DNA of 64,000 bases from Vandiemenella viatica (GCA_031002005.1 CM061921.1:121984597-122048596), one strand, 5' to 3'. Shown: positions 33,886-45,667, numbered from the stretch's first letter. Numbers and translations are program-made. The notes: generated by a model from the letters alone, not told the origin.

Positions 33886-34567
33886 GCAAATCAAACATGA
33901 AAAAATTAGTAACAGATTAATAGAAACATTAGTTCTTTAAGTTTCTCTCAGGGTGTTAAATCTCGATTGATTTATGTGAAGCATTAAAACGTTAATCGTA
34001 TTAGGGCGTCAATGGGCAGTTGTGCGGTGATTGGCGATTATTTGTTTGTGGTTATTATTTTAGTAAATGATGTTGGCTAACAGCTGTAGGTCAGACACTA
34101 ATTATTTTCAGGTGTTGATAAGTGTCTGCGTAATAAGACGTGAGCCAGACTTGTACCACATCACAACGAAGCACGAACTTATATTTGCAGCAGACAATGG
34201 CGCGAATAACGGTTCGAGTTGAGAGCTAAAAAACCAGATGCAGACAGAGCACGCAACAGATCGATTTCACTCTCCACCTGCTTGACCACGCTCCCCCTTC
34301 CTTCCCCTCTTTTCCTGTCAGGTTGGTCATATAAACATTACTTCGTAACAGCTGTATTGATCTTCTTTTATTGGTTAGTCATTTTTCGCACACTGTTCAT
34401 AACACGAATTTCTCCATTGGGTGTCATTCTCACGTGACGTGTACGCGTTATGTCTTCCTATCACTGTTATTTGTGTACTTTTCCCAGCTTTGGAAATTTT
34501 TGTGTGACCGCAAAAATCACTTGAGCGAGGAACTCCTCTAGAATTCATGTACACTCTCGCGCCTTTC
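33886..34567. other. no recognised gene
   Basis: AT-rich spacer with no coding signal I can assign. Confidence 0.35.
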
Positions 34568-34790
34568 ATCTACATCTACATATATACTCTGCAATTCACA
34601 AAATTGTGGGTGGCAGAGGGTGCTCAGCACCAAAGCTAATCTCTTTGCTGTGCATTCCAATCCCTAATGATACGAGGGAAAAAAGAATTCATATAAGAAT
34701 TATTTTCTCATCCTGGAAGCTCTTATAGTTCATAGCCAGCTCGTCTGGGAACGTAACCTAATATTCCAGCCTTTTCACAGTTTGTCGATA
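34568..34790 (-). mobile_element. LINE family A 3' end, short
   Basis: Starts with a (CATCTA)n run and continues CTCTGCAATTCACAAAATTG, GTGGGTGGCAGAGGGTGCT, as at 42,520 and 50,550. This is the 3' terminus of the family on the minus strand, 5'-truncated within about 220 bp. No intact codon block remains. Confidence 0.6.
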
Positions 34791-37509
34791 TTCTGCTCAT
34801 ATGATTAATTATTACTGTTGTTAATACATTTAATGAAACCCGATAATCGTGCATATATAGCGAAGTCATTGGAAATGATACGATACATGCTTAATAACTT
34901 TAAATAGTCACAAGCAGATTGTACGCCGATCATAGGTCGACTTTGCATAACTCCCATTCATAAGTATTTACTACACACTTTTCAGCACAAGAAAATGTGT
35001 TTTTAATATAACTGGCTGAAGCGTAGTCCGCCTCCTCAGTTTGGTGACTGAGGCGTGCGTGTAAAGTAACTCGTTTAGTAGAATTCTTTTTCAGTTAGCG
35101 TCCAGAGGCATCCCACATGCGTTGAAGCTCAATGAGCAGCTTGCATCTTCCCCAAACGTCCGAAGCAATTTGGCGGCCCGCACCACACAGATTCAGGTAT
35201 TAAATATCTGTTGGATCAATGAAAGAGTCATTACAATACGACGCAGATCATCCAAACATTACAGATGGCTAAGTGCGCTGAGAAGCGTGTTCAATTCATT
35301 CCGTTTACATCCAGGCAGAGGCACCATATCCTTTGGTGATATCTCTTTCTTACACGGATATTAAATTACAACTCGAATTTCTTCCTTTTCATTTCAGGTT
35401 AGCTGTAGATTTCAGCTGCTTCCAACATCTGCGACAAAGGAAAGGTCTTTTCCACGATGCTGTAGTTTTGGATAATAATCTATAAAGGAATAAATTTTTT
35501 TATTGAGTTTTCACATGTTTAAACAGTTTTGCGTAGCTACACTCAGTACTCTCCCTTAGGTTGGTTTGTTCTTAATGATACCGAAGGTTAACAACAGGAC
35601 TTTCTGTTACACAGTCTAGTTTGGTTTGGACAAACGGAGACACAACTTGCTGTTAATTATTGTTGTTTAAATGACTAGTAGTCAGTATATCCTATAGCCA
35701 TGATAAAACGTAACGCTATGGGAAAGTGAATAGGCACTAAGAAACCTTTACGTTATACCTGTTATCTTTGATTTTTTATCTTGTTGTTATGTCCGAGATT
35801 AGGTGATGTAGATGCTGTTCGATGTTTCACGCGCCCAACACAGTGGCTCTAATTCAGCCGCCTTGACGACGGCTAGTGATTCAATTAAATTGAACGTTAA
35901 CTAATACTACTCAATCGCATAAAATGAGTAATAATTAGTTTTTAAATTATTCCCGTAACCTGATTTCCACTGAACAATTGCCCGTGGTGGCTTGTTTGCG
36001 CGAGCCAGCGTGCCGTCTTGGCCGACTCCCCTACGACTGTTCATTGAGTCACATTTCAAGACTCTTCAACATCCACGAAACAATTAGGTATTAATAAACA
36101 AGTTGAATCATGGGCTCATTGTCACGTATTTTATTGTTTCAAGCCAATAGTAAAATTGAGGGTTTACTGGATCTCATTAATTCGCACCTTCATCCTTCTT
36201 ATCGGTTTCTTACCGACTTTACTTCAATGTTAAACTAAACTAATAATATTCGGAATTTGAAGGATATTACCACCTACACACAGCCATAATGCAGTACTTA
36301 ATTAATAGCCCAATTAAATCAACAAAACACTAATACATAACCACGACACACAAAGCTATAGATACAAACTGTTACATCACAGTAGACACGCATAGAACTA
36401 ATTTAATATATCAAACACATAAACAATAATACATATTGTGATGTCTGCTTTTGAGAAAAGTAAATTCTCGATCATACTGTAGTGACAGTAAAAAAAATGA
36501 TCAAGTTTGCATATTATTAGTGATTATGAATCTCATGACATATTTCTGGACTTAATAGTATCAATGAAAAATTGGTGTACACTTTAACTGCATTTATTAA
36601 AACTTGAGCATGGTGAAATTTACGCAAACGTTTTATTTATTAATTTATTTATTTTATTAATATATGAACAGTTACACTTTGCCGAATGTCCTTGATTTTT
36701 GAATAGTTAGAGCAGTTTCTGAGGGCCGTTTACAGGGTATAACTGATTGCATAAACTTTCATCACGAAGGCAGCTCTACAGTTGTCCGGGAATAGCGAGG
36801 TCAAAAACCCAGCGGGGGTCTCTGTTGTGCAGAGCCGGCAGCCTGGCCATACGAACACTCGGCGCCTAATAACATTGACACTTTGTACTTATTAATTCAT
36901 TTAATATAAATCGATATTACCGCTAACTGAAATATGCCTAAACAATGATATATTAGCAGTGTGTAAAAATATATAAATCTAATAATGTTAATTATTATTA
37001 TACTAGAGGTTCCGTGCTGAAATTATGCATTACGAAGAGTGGGTGTAGCCTACATAAATGGAAATGATTATTTTCGATTCTGAATTATCCTTGCCGATAA
37101 GATACGACGAAGAGTTAAAATTTGGCAGTGAATTGTAATTGCTTGTCAGGCAAGTTTGTTGTAAAAAACATGTTATTGCTGAAATTGTTTTATGTATCTC
37201 AATTACTTGAACGTGTTTAATGAAGTGATTTAAATACATAGGGAATTAATTAAAATTACCTATACTGTACTCTGCGGCTGAAACTTCCAATTATAAACAA
37301 AGAATACAATTTTAAATTCCAAATGAACAATTCATTAGAAGCAGAGAATTTAATCTTTACAACCTATCTATAAAGTGGAAAAATTGGTTTGTCACGAAGA
37401 AACACCTTCTTGAAATAATATATCAGTTTTTTTTAAATTGGCTTTAGCCACAGGCTGATTTAGCCAGTTACATAATATGGTTTGTCGGATTACAAGTAAT
37501 GCAACAGCT
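34791..37509. other. no recognised gene
   Basis: Long AT-rich interval. I see a small hairpin near 35,030-35,055 (GCCTCCTCAGTTTGGTGACTGAGGC) and a repeat unit at 37,337-37,430 also present at 45,668-45,760. No gene or transposase recognised. Confidence 0.35.
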
Positions 37510-37521
37510 AACTGCTGATAG
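37510..37521 (+). repeat. SINE target-site duplication, left
   Basis: AACTGCTGATAG occurs here and exactly again at 37,734-37,745 after the A-tail. Confidence 0.85.
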
Positions 37522-37733
37522 GCCGGCCTCGGTAGCGTAGGGGCTAGAGTGCTAGCTCCGCGTGCCGAAGGCCGCCGGTTCGAATCCGGCCGCGGGCATG
37601 GATGTTAAGTGTTGTGTGTCTGTGTGAATGTCCTGTCCGTCCTGTGGCGTCCATACACTGAAAGCAATTAAATTACCTTGAGCTGGCTGTATGGCCTCCA
37701 TTGCCAAATGCCATTAAAAAAAAAAAAAAAAAA
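37522..37733 (+). mobile_element. tRNA-derived SINE, family 1, with TSD
   Basis: A 212-bp SINE. Its head GCCGGCCTCGGTAGCGTAGG is followed by an exact pol III B-box, GGTTCGAATCC, near 37,578. The A-box-like stretch is GTAGCGTAGGGGCTAGAG. The body is not tRNA-related and ends in a 20-bp poly(A). The 12-bp perfect TSD points to a fairly recent LINE-driven insertion. It encodes no protein and would be transcribed by RNA polymerase III. Confidence 0.9.
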
Positions 37734-37745
37734 AACTGCTGATAG

Positions 37746-38699
37746 TTTTATTATTGGCCGCCAAGCGCGCTGGTAGGGGGAAAGCTATAATACATTTCTA
37801 CATGAATAATATTTAAAACAACTTCTATTTCCTCACTTCTGCACGATAGTTATATTATTAATCACTAACGGCAAATTAATAAGAATGCAAGAAATTGAAG
37901 TATTTAAGTCTAGCCTTAAGCCATTTGAAACAACGCAATAGTCTAGTCGAGGAGTAGGAGCTTTTTATAGTACACAGGCTGTTGCGGATATGTGGACTGA
38001 CGAATAGATGATTTAAAAAGTGGTACAAACATTTTATTGAAGAAGAAGAGTTTACCATGAGTATATAAATTTTGAGGAAGACGTTATAACCTTTGAGGCA
38101 AAATGAAGTTTATTACCGAGTAGAAGCAAGGAAGACTGTTGCGTGTTAATAGACGTATTTGCGCGTCTTAGGAAGTGATAGAAAAATATTATTTTTATGT
38201 TTCTGCTGCTTATGAAAGAGAGGGAGACATAAAAGCAAGCTGTGTGAAAGATTAGGGTGCTGGATCAATATTATTATTAGGAAAGAAGGGTTTATCGCCC
38301 TTAGCGACGCTGATTGGACACACTCCAGTTTTGAGAGGTTTGACTTGGAATCCTTGTATTTCATTCTGCTTCTCAAAACACCTCGGTAGATTCTGGGGTC
38401 TGCTTCCCAATTCAGCTATTAGGCAGTTTAAACGTGTTAGTTTCGATTGCTTTAGAGCTGTTTTCTCTAAAAGAGTAAGGTTTCCAACCACATACCAAAA
38501 AATTTGTCCTCTTTAACCACGTCAATTGTTATAGTTTATAGTTGTTGCAAAATCACTTTCTATAAGGATCGTTAATAACTAGGAAGGCACCCAGAATTTT
38601 TTTTTCTAATGTAAGTTAATCGGATGTCCGTTACTAAGGTACTTACGCCATCTATAGTACTTTATCCCTTTCGGAATCCCATCTTTCACCTGTCTAGTA
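37746..38699. other. no recognised gene
   Basis: A 79-codon minus frame at 38,252-38,491 is of mixed composition and unassigned. Otherwise AT-rich. Confidence 0.35.
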
Positions 38700-39560
38700 G
38701 GTTCTATAGGTCTAGTAGTGTTCTATGTGCCATTCTAACCTGTTCTTTGTCATCATACACATTTACTTTGCCAAGGATGAAATAGTTCTGAGGTGTGGCT
38801 GCAGGTGTAATTAGTACATTTTTCCACTGTTCTGGAACATTTGAGTTTATCATATTTGAGAATAGCTCTACCAATCCATGTTTTACTTCTTGCGGGAGGT
38901 TCTGGATCATAGAATATATTATTCTATCTATTCCTGGGAAGGTGACTTCGTTCTAATTTTGAAGTACGAAATAGGGGTTTCTTTTTCCGTTAGACTCGTT
39001 TTGTGTGCAGGCTATGTCCTCTGATGGTACATATGAAATGGAGATGTTCAACCGAGCGTGGTGGTGTAACGGCTAGCGTTCTGGCCTCGCATTCGGGAGG
39101 ACGGCGGTTTGAATCCCCGTCCGGGCATCCAGATTTGGGTTTTCCATGGTTTCCCAAATCACTCCAGGCAAATGCCGGGATGCTTCATTCAAAAGGCCAT
39201 GGCTGAATTCCTTCCCATTCCTTGCCCCCCATCCTTTCCCGTCTCTAAAGACCTCGCTGTTAGAGAGACGTTAAGCAGATTAAAAAAAAAACAAAAAAAA
39301 CTAGATGTTCGACCGTGTCCATGTAAGCGGTAATGTCGCCCTTGAACCATATCAGGTGAGTGGGGGTACCATATTTAAGATTTGAGTGAAGCTTTACCCA
39401 CCCCTCCAACTTAGCTCTTCTTATTGTTCTCCCGGTTTCTGCAGTTCTCTTTTCAAGATCAGCGTGAGGTTCTCCAAGGTCGCATCGCTTCATAGCTAAC
39501 ATCGAGTAGCAACGGCTCTCGACCATTCATTATACCACCGTAATTTCTTGATAATTCGAA
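38700..39560 (-). pseudogene. LINE fragment (I/R1/Jockey-like) interrupted by a SINE
   Basis: On the minus strand, 39,315-39,526 reads 'RTIRRAKLEGWVKLHSNLKYGTPTHLIWFKG', the pre-RT linker with a conserved Trp. 38,704-38,910 reads 'VKHGLVELFSNMINSNVPEQWKNVLITP', the first RT motif ('xPxxWKxAxIxPI'). Between them, in the codons 'DTVEHL', the SINE at 39,054-39,302 has inserted. Nothing of the catalytic palm remains. Confidence 0.6.
39054..39302 (+). mobile_element. tRNA-derived SINE, family 2, with TSD
   Basis: Head GAGCGTGGTGGTGTAACGG with A-box-like TGGTGTAACGGCTAGCG and B-box GGTTTGAATCC at 39,106-39,116. The body follows CATCCAGATTTGGGTTTTCC and ends in an A-rich tail at 39,302. Flanks AGATGTTCAACC (39,042-39,053) and AGATGTTCGACC (39,303-39,314) form a 12-bp TSD with one mismatch. 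Related copies: 47,475-47,605 and the headless 31,142-31,312. Similar SINEs are common in orthopteran genomes to my knowledge. Confidence 0.88.
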
Positions 39561-39755
39561 TTCTATCTCCTATTTTACGAGTTGGGTTCTTTCCTGGGTA
39601 GCGGAGAAGATTATTTCTTCCATCTTGATGTTCCAATTTTGTGCAGATTTATTCTTGAAACATTCTCCAATCCCTTTCTTGCCGTTCCATCGTATAACTG
39701 AATGAGTATATTCTCGTTTGATTGGGGTGTCGGAAATCTATACTAATATTATACA

Positions 39756-40435
39756 CGCAAAAGTAACTCTGTCTTTCTGACTGTTTGTTACGTTTTTTGG
39801 GCTTAACGGCTAATCCTTTCGTGATGAAATTTGACAAGGAGAAGATATTTGGCATTAGGATGGACATAGTATACTTTTTTATGTATAAGTAAAACACATT
39901 GTCATGTAATTTTGAAAAATTAATGTACAGCGATAGACAGACTCATAGGAGGTGTAGGTCTCTGTGGTAGCTCAATGGTTAATGCGTTTGCTTTCTCATG
40001 TTTGGAGCGTGGTCTACGCTTCAGATCCCGATAGGAGGCCTAACAATGCTGTAGTTGTACACTTTTTTACGCTATATTGATCCCTCAGGCGTTGACTTTC
40101 TCGCAGACAGTGTGTGTGATCTGCACTAATAATATTATAAATGCGGAAATAAGTCTCTGTATTTTTGTTACGTTTTGACGACTAAATGGTTGTACCGATA
40201 TTGATGGAATTTGACAAGGAAATATTTAGTATCTGTAGGAAAGACACAGATTTTTTTTCGGTATGAATAATAGTTTTCGTCCCGAAATTTTGAATGGTGA
40301 TAGACAGACGGATGCGTGTGTTAGTCTGTAATGTTACGTCGGTTGCTCAAGCTGTGCTTCTCGCGCAGTCTGTTAGTGTATGATTTGTTAGTAAATTTCG
40401 TCTAGGGACAAAACTTATTATTTAGTATAGATATC
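39756..40435 (+). mobile_element. non-autonomous element with tRNA-like segment, copy 2
   Basis: The left end ATCTATACTAATATTA is answered by TTATTATTTAGTATAGAT at the right end, a short inverted terminal pair. Inside: GATGAAATTTGACAAGGA, CGATAGACAGAC, a tRNA-like TAGCTCAATGGTTAATGCG (A-box-like, about 39,970), a degenerate B-box (about 40,018), then GTACACTTTTTTACG and TATATTGATCC (40,050-40,083). A partial internal repeat (CACTAATATTATAAATGCGG) begins near 40,125. Blocks and order match the minus-strand copy at 24.1-24.7 kb. The terminus resembles Helentron-type ends in insects. Confidence 0.5.
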
Positions 40436-41708
40436 GATTTGTTCTGCACTGTACAATTATATTGTGTCTGTCTAAAAGTTTCTGGCACCAGTTTATTTTG
40501 TCTTCTCTTTTTGAAACGCCTTGCGGGCTTAAACCTGGCCTAAGGTGTATCTCTAGATCACGAACAGCTAAGTTATTAGAATCCAAGAATCTGATGCTCT
40601 TGCTGAAAAAAGAATAAAAGACAAAGCTGAAATGAAGCTGCCCTCAGTAAACCCCCCCTCCCCCCAAAAAAAAATCCTCGCACCTTCGTTTGTTTTTCTG
40701 TTTTTAAACATGTTGGAAAATGATTCTTTTCATGAGACAGATTTGACGGTAGAATGATATAGTGATGGCTTTCCTGTCATATTACGGCGACTCGGTGTTG
40801 TTTGAGACAAATCTTATGTTACTAACAGCTGTCTATATCCAATTCTGGCAATGAAATTATAAGTCTACGCGTACTAAGTCGCTGGTAACAGCTGGTAAGT
40901 AAAATACTAGGCGAGGTGTTGTGTTAATGCCCAAGTATCCTCGCGCGTTCGTTGATAAGAATCTGATACTGTAACACGAGTGCTGTGACAGTTTATATAG
41001 AAAACAATACCAATTTAATATTAGTAATAATGGAGCAGGGACTGACAGAATAATGTACGTGAAGTAAAGATTTTGTACGTATAAAGATACCGCAGGTTGG
41101 ACATACCTTAGGTGGTGGACAAAGACAGACGTGATTTGACCTGAAGGTAGGGGACGAGTGACAGGTTTTATGAACATGTGTACAAGCGAGCAACTCAAGG
41201 TATACTATTCAATAAGTCAATAAAACTTGTAAGTTATGGAGCAATTAATTTTGTGCACCTGTTGTGTGTGTAGACGTAGGTTCCCCGTTAAGGCCGCTCA
41301 TGATGGACGTTTTACTTGTTCAAGCAAGACATCAGGTAGAACTGGCCAAAAAATAAATTATTTTTCAAGTGAATAAATGTTTATAAGTTTTGCATTGGTA
41401 CTATTATTGGCTGGCTGTAAAATAAATGTACTTTATTTTGATATGTACATATCTGTGTATAGTTCAATTAATTTGCTGTTGATAAACAATTTATTTCGAT
41501 TTCTGAATCATTCTCTAAATTTCTGATTGTTTCTCTTGGGCTTTCGTCATAATTTAAGAATGAAAGAAGATCGAAATATCACAGACAACTACTGTATATG
41601 TCCTCGGTACCGGCACCAGAAAGTTCTGACATCTTAACTTTTCCAAACTCTTTGCGAAAAAATAAAAAAAATATTATTTTTGTAGGATCGTAATTTTTCA
41701 CGGCGTTG
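40436..41708. other. no recognised gene
   Basis: No coding or RNA feature recognised. A minus-strand frame of 113 codons at 40,857-41,198 is hydrophobic and unassigned. Confidence 0.35.
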
Positions 41709-42479
41709 AATATTAATATATTTTTCTCGGGCTTCCAGCCGTGTTAATATATCATATTTGCGGGACGTTTCGAAGGCGTCCATCTCTGCCTCCATTCTCA
41801 ACCAAATGTCAGTGTATAACTGTTTGTTTATTCAGCCGCTGCTACGGAAACGGTGGAAGACAAAAACCAACACAACGCGATTACGTCATCCGCTCTTCTG
41901 CTCGTTACCGGCGCGAAACTGTTTCAGTTTTTAATCGCCGGGTTCCAGGCCGCACTGAGTTGATAACCAGTGTCCCTGTTGACTAATAAATCAGTTAATC
42001 TTATTTCTACAGCCTCTGTAATAACGCTGGCCCAAAAATCTTTGACCCGGGCTGAAATGGTTGTTTTTTCAAATTCAAAAGTGTGACCTTCTTGCACACT
42101 ATGTTCGGCCACCGCAGATTTTTCTTCTTGCCCAAGACGAACATTTCTGGCGTGCTCTACACATCGCTGCACAATGCATCGCTGCGTCTGTCCAATGTAG
42201 CCGCGGCCACATTCACATGGTATATAATATACACCAGGGGTTCGTAAACCTAGGTCATCTTTAACGCTGCCGACCAAGTTACTAATTTTAATGGGTGGTC
42301 TATAAATTGTCTTGACTCCGTGTTGTGATAGCAGTCTACCTATTTTGAAATAAATCCCACAACTACCACTGATCAGCGGGAGTATTGTTTTCGTGTAGCC
42401 GCGCCTACGAAAGGGATAGTGGTCCCGCAAATATGATATATTAACACGGCTGGAAGCCCGAGAAAAATATATTAATATT
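41709..42479 (-). mobile_element. PLE 3' part flanked by 58-bp perfect inverted repeat
   Basis: A minus-strand Penelope-like piece whose protein end occupies 41,924-42,430. The 58 bp at 41,709-41,766 recur exactly, inverted, at 42,422-42,479. In PLE sense the right arm replaces all sequence upstream of the codons 'HYPFRRRGYTKT', so the upstream edge is a copy of the element's own 3' terminal sequence in reverse. A hammerhead-like core (GAGAATGGAGGC...GCCTTCGAAACG, minus strand, 41,765-41,803) lies in the terminal region. Confidence 0.75.
41924..42421 (-). CDS. PLE C-terminal protein fragment with GIY-YIG endonuclease
   Basis: About 165 codons remain open in one frame. They begin in the RT-GIY linker ('RRRGYTKTILPLISG'), continue with 'HGVKTIYRPPIKISNLVG' and reach the nuclease: 'GVYYIPCECGRGYIGQT', 'CVEHARNVRLGQEEKSAVAEH', then 'GHTFEFEKTTI'. 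The GVY/YIG strands, Cys pair, Arg and EH positions are intact. The C-terminal 'EAVEIRLTDLLVNRDTGYQLS' is typical for PLEs. The apparent ATG at 42,430 lies in the inverted arm and is not the native start. The fragment has no RT. Confidence 0.8.
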   Translation of the reverse strand, partial: HYPFRRRGYTKTILPLISGSCGIYFKIGRLLSQHGVKTIYRPPIKISNLVGSVKDDLGLRTPGVYYIPCECGRGYIGQTQRCIVQRCVEHARNVRLGQEEKSAVAEHSVQEGHTFEFEKTTISARVKDFWASVITEAVEIRLTDLLVNRDTGYQLSAAWNPAIKN

Positions 42480-42519
42480 ATTTTTGTTTCGTAACCGCTT
42501 CCTTTCTAGCTCCACTATC

Positions 42520-43095
42520 TACATCTACATCTACATCCATACTCTGCAAATCACAAATACTGTGGGTGGCAGAGGGTGCTAAGCACCAATCCTAATTCAG
42601 TGCATTCCAATCCCGAACAGAACGAGAAAAGAAGGAATACATAAATGTATCAGTACGGCATCTTATTTCTCGAATCTTATCCCTCCTGTCATTGTGACCT
42701 AAATAGGTTGGCAGAAGAAGTATTTCGTTGCACTCGTAAATTAAAGATTTTCGCATATTCTCAATCAAATTCAAACGAAAACGACGTCGTCTGTGCGCCA
42801 AACAATCCCAGCCCAACCCGCGTATCAGCTCTGGAACACCTGTAACTAGCAGTCACGAATCGAGCGGCTCTCTTCTGTACTTTCTCTAACGTGTCAATCA
42901 ATCCCTTGCGATACGGATCCCAAATTCCACAACAGTATTCCAAATACGGACGCACCAGTGTGTTTTACGCTATTTCCTTTGTATGAGCATTACAACTTCT
43001 CAAAATACGACCTATAAATCGTAGTTTAGAATTAGCTTTGGCTACGACGGAAGTTATGTGCAAGTCCCATTTCAAGTTGCTCTGCACTGTTACGC
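42520..43095 (-). mobile_element. LINE family A 3' end, inserted in PLE sequence with TSD
   Basis: A 576-bp 5'-truncated LINE in minus orientation. It has a (TGTAGA)n 3' tail and a protein end split over two frames: 42,761-42,955 ('RPYLEYCCGIWDPYRKGLIDTLEKVQKRAARF') and 42,592-42,816 ('RRDKIREIRCRTDTFMYSFF', 'SVRDWNALN'). CCACTATC flanks it at 42,512-42,519 and 43,096-43,103. The right flank continues as PLE sequence, so the LINE landed within a PLE piece. Confidence 0.75.
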
Positions 43096-43172
43096 CCACT
43101 ATCCCTTTCGTAGGCGCGTCTACACGAAAACAATACTCCCGCTTATCAGTGGTAGTTGTGGGATTTATTTAA
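43096..43172 (+). mobile_element. PLE fragment, inverted relative to 41.7-42.4 kb
   Basis: About 75 bp (CCACTATCCCTTTCGTAGG onward) equal the reverse complement of 42,350-42,421 with only a few differences. It is thus a piece of the same PLE family reading plus, head-to-head with the minus copy. It ends abruptly at TTTATTTAATTATCC. Confidence 0.7.
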
Positions 43173-45667
43173 TTATCCATGACAATAATACCTCTATATG
43201 TTTTGTGTAAATGATAATTTGGTTTTGACTGATTTAATAAATTTAACTGTGTGGCGATAACGACACTGGTGCACAAATTAAAAACAATTAACTACTAGGA
43301 AACATTTTAACCTCATGTAGAAGATTTGTACCTTATCCGGAAAGTGTTGACTGTTGAACGTTAATAGAACAGTCTTCAGGGGTAACATATCTGTCCTGCC
43401 ATCCGTGAAGATTCTGCTGCTGAACTTCTGGACGTCGATTACAGCCGCCGACGATAAGATATTGGTTCTTAAGTTCGCATCTGTTAGTCCCATAGAAGAA
43501 AAAATAATTATGACGCCTTTTAGTGCAACCCTGTTAGCCAGTATGTAAGCTTTCAGTCTCAATGACTGTAGAAGTGCCTTTTTTTTCCACGGAGGTGTTA
43601 ACTGAACTGGAATTTTGAAATATATTGACATTCAGTATCTCCCCTTTTGGTTAAATTGTTTTAGATCATTAATATTGGTGTAGAAAAATTTTAATACCAG
43701 AATGTGGTGTAGGACAAAACCCTCGGATATGGTTTCAATAACCACCACGTATGGGCCCTCCAACTAATCATTACTTAGCCTCTTTGGTTCAGCGGGTACA
43801 TACTATTTCTCCTTGTTTCCAACAACTCTACCACGATCTGCTGTGAGAATATTCTGCATGAGGTTCCGCGTTCAGCCTTTAGCTTCTGTTTGTAGAATAG
43901 GTTTTATTTGAATTGTTTAACCATGGCTGCATGCATATCATCTCGTTAATTCGTTAATCATTGGTTATTCTCATATTCCTTTTATAACATTTCTCTTGTC
44001 CATTACTATGCGTTTTTTCTCAATTTGTATTTTTCACCCTCTTTACTGCCAGTGTAGGTTAGATTTAATTTCTTCTTTACCGTCTCCGACATTTCTTGAT
44101 CGCAGTGGTACACAGATGTTTGAGTATTTTCCTTTTCTTTCTGTTTTCTCACGCCTCAGCCATTTATTCTCACCCTCACTAGTGAGAAATTAAGAGGTAA
44201 TGCACTAAGCCCGCAGTGTGATTTTTCATGTGGTATAAACTAACTATTCACGTGTTCACATATTTAAGAGTAATATTTTAAATGCTATACAGATTGACGT
44301 CACGTTAGACGGGAATGTTTCAACAGGCGTCACTTACGCATGCAGAGTCGTTGTCCAGTTTAGGAATGCTGAGTAGGATGTCAGCAGTACCTTCCTGTGA
44401 CGCAAAACAGAGCCGAAATGGGTTCTGGATAACCAGCAACATCGCATTGCGAACCACTCGAGTAAAACTATAGCTTGCCTGCCTTGCATCAGACGTAATA
44501 ATTGACTGACTTTCTTTTAATACGTTCTATTATCAGATTAGCGATTCGGTAGAAAAGGTGTGGACACTTCTCGGTAGTACCGTAAACTGTATTTGCCACT
44601 AAATTGCTGTCATTAAACTGTTCCTCCACACCTTGTGATTATCATACACAGTTAAACGTTCGTGACGTACACTTGGTGTCAAACAATCCTAATTAAATTA
44701 ACAAGTTTACTTGCAAGAAGTCAAGACGGTTTCCAGAAGAACAGAAGAGGAATACACGCTAAGGTTAGTCACAGTGCAGCCGCATTCCCAGGTGACCATA
44801 AGACCAGCCGCTACACACTTACGGGTCTGGCAAGAATCACCCAACCGTCTTTGAAACTGTTGGTAATCATCCGAGAGCGATCACTCTCACTCGTACCAGT
44901 AAACACCGCTTATTTCCTTATTCAGCCGCTGCTCGCAGAGAACTCAAATTATTATATCATGTAAGGTAGTGAGCAGCAGCTGATGGGAATCTTTCACGGC
45001 TCTACCTGGTCCGCGTGATTCGTAATAAAATAATTGTTTTAAAAAAAAAAAAAAAAGAAACATAAACCCACCTTCAAAAAGGCACACTAAAATTTTTAAA
45101 ATAACTTTATACCTTGCTTAGAAGAAAGTAAATCTAAATGGACAATATTTTAATGACTGTTATTGAAATGTTTACATTAATTAGTTATTTTTGGAGACGG
45201 TGCCAGCTTTCACATCGCGAAGATCGAATTACTGATTATTTGGTGTTCGAGGCGAAACGGAGAGTACGAACAAAAATTCCAAATATTTTACAGCATGTCG
45301 TGAGGCAGCTAGTGTTATTGCGGGAGACAGTTGGGGAAACAAATTAACAGTATTTTAATTTGTGACTTGGCGTTGTTGGTCATCCAGGCATATCTTTGGC
45401 GCTACAGTGTCAGTTGGTAGGCTGCATCATGCGGTAAACACTTTACAGTTAGTATAATATCGGCATATCATCTGTATGTTTCAGTTCTGTTGAAACGTGT
45501 TTCTAGCAATAATTGTAGGTAAGTGGTAACATGATTGTTTATACATCTACAAAATAATAATAATAATTTAAAAAATAATACAAACGAATTGAGAACCTCC
45601 TCCTTTTTTTTTTTTTTTTTTTTTGAAGTTGGTTAACTATTAGCAAATAACACAACGTGCAGTTCCA
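43173..45667. other. no recognised gene
   Basis: AT-rich with a poly(A) near 45,040 and a poly(T) of about 20 near 45,603. Frames of 100-117 codons (43,278-43,631 minus, 44,662-44,964 plus) have no recognised motif. Confidence 0.35.

Noticed and set aside
37522..37600. genuine tRNA gene at the SINE head
   Set aside because: Followed by a non-tRNA body, poly(A) and a TSD, so it is a SINE.
40857..41198. 113-codon hydrophobic minus frame as a membrane protein
   Set aside because: No start context, no conserved pattern, and hydrophobicity follows from base composition.
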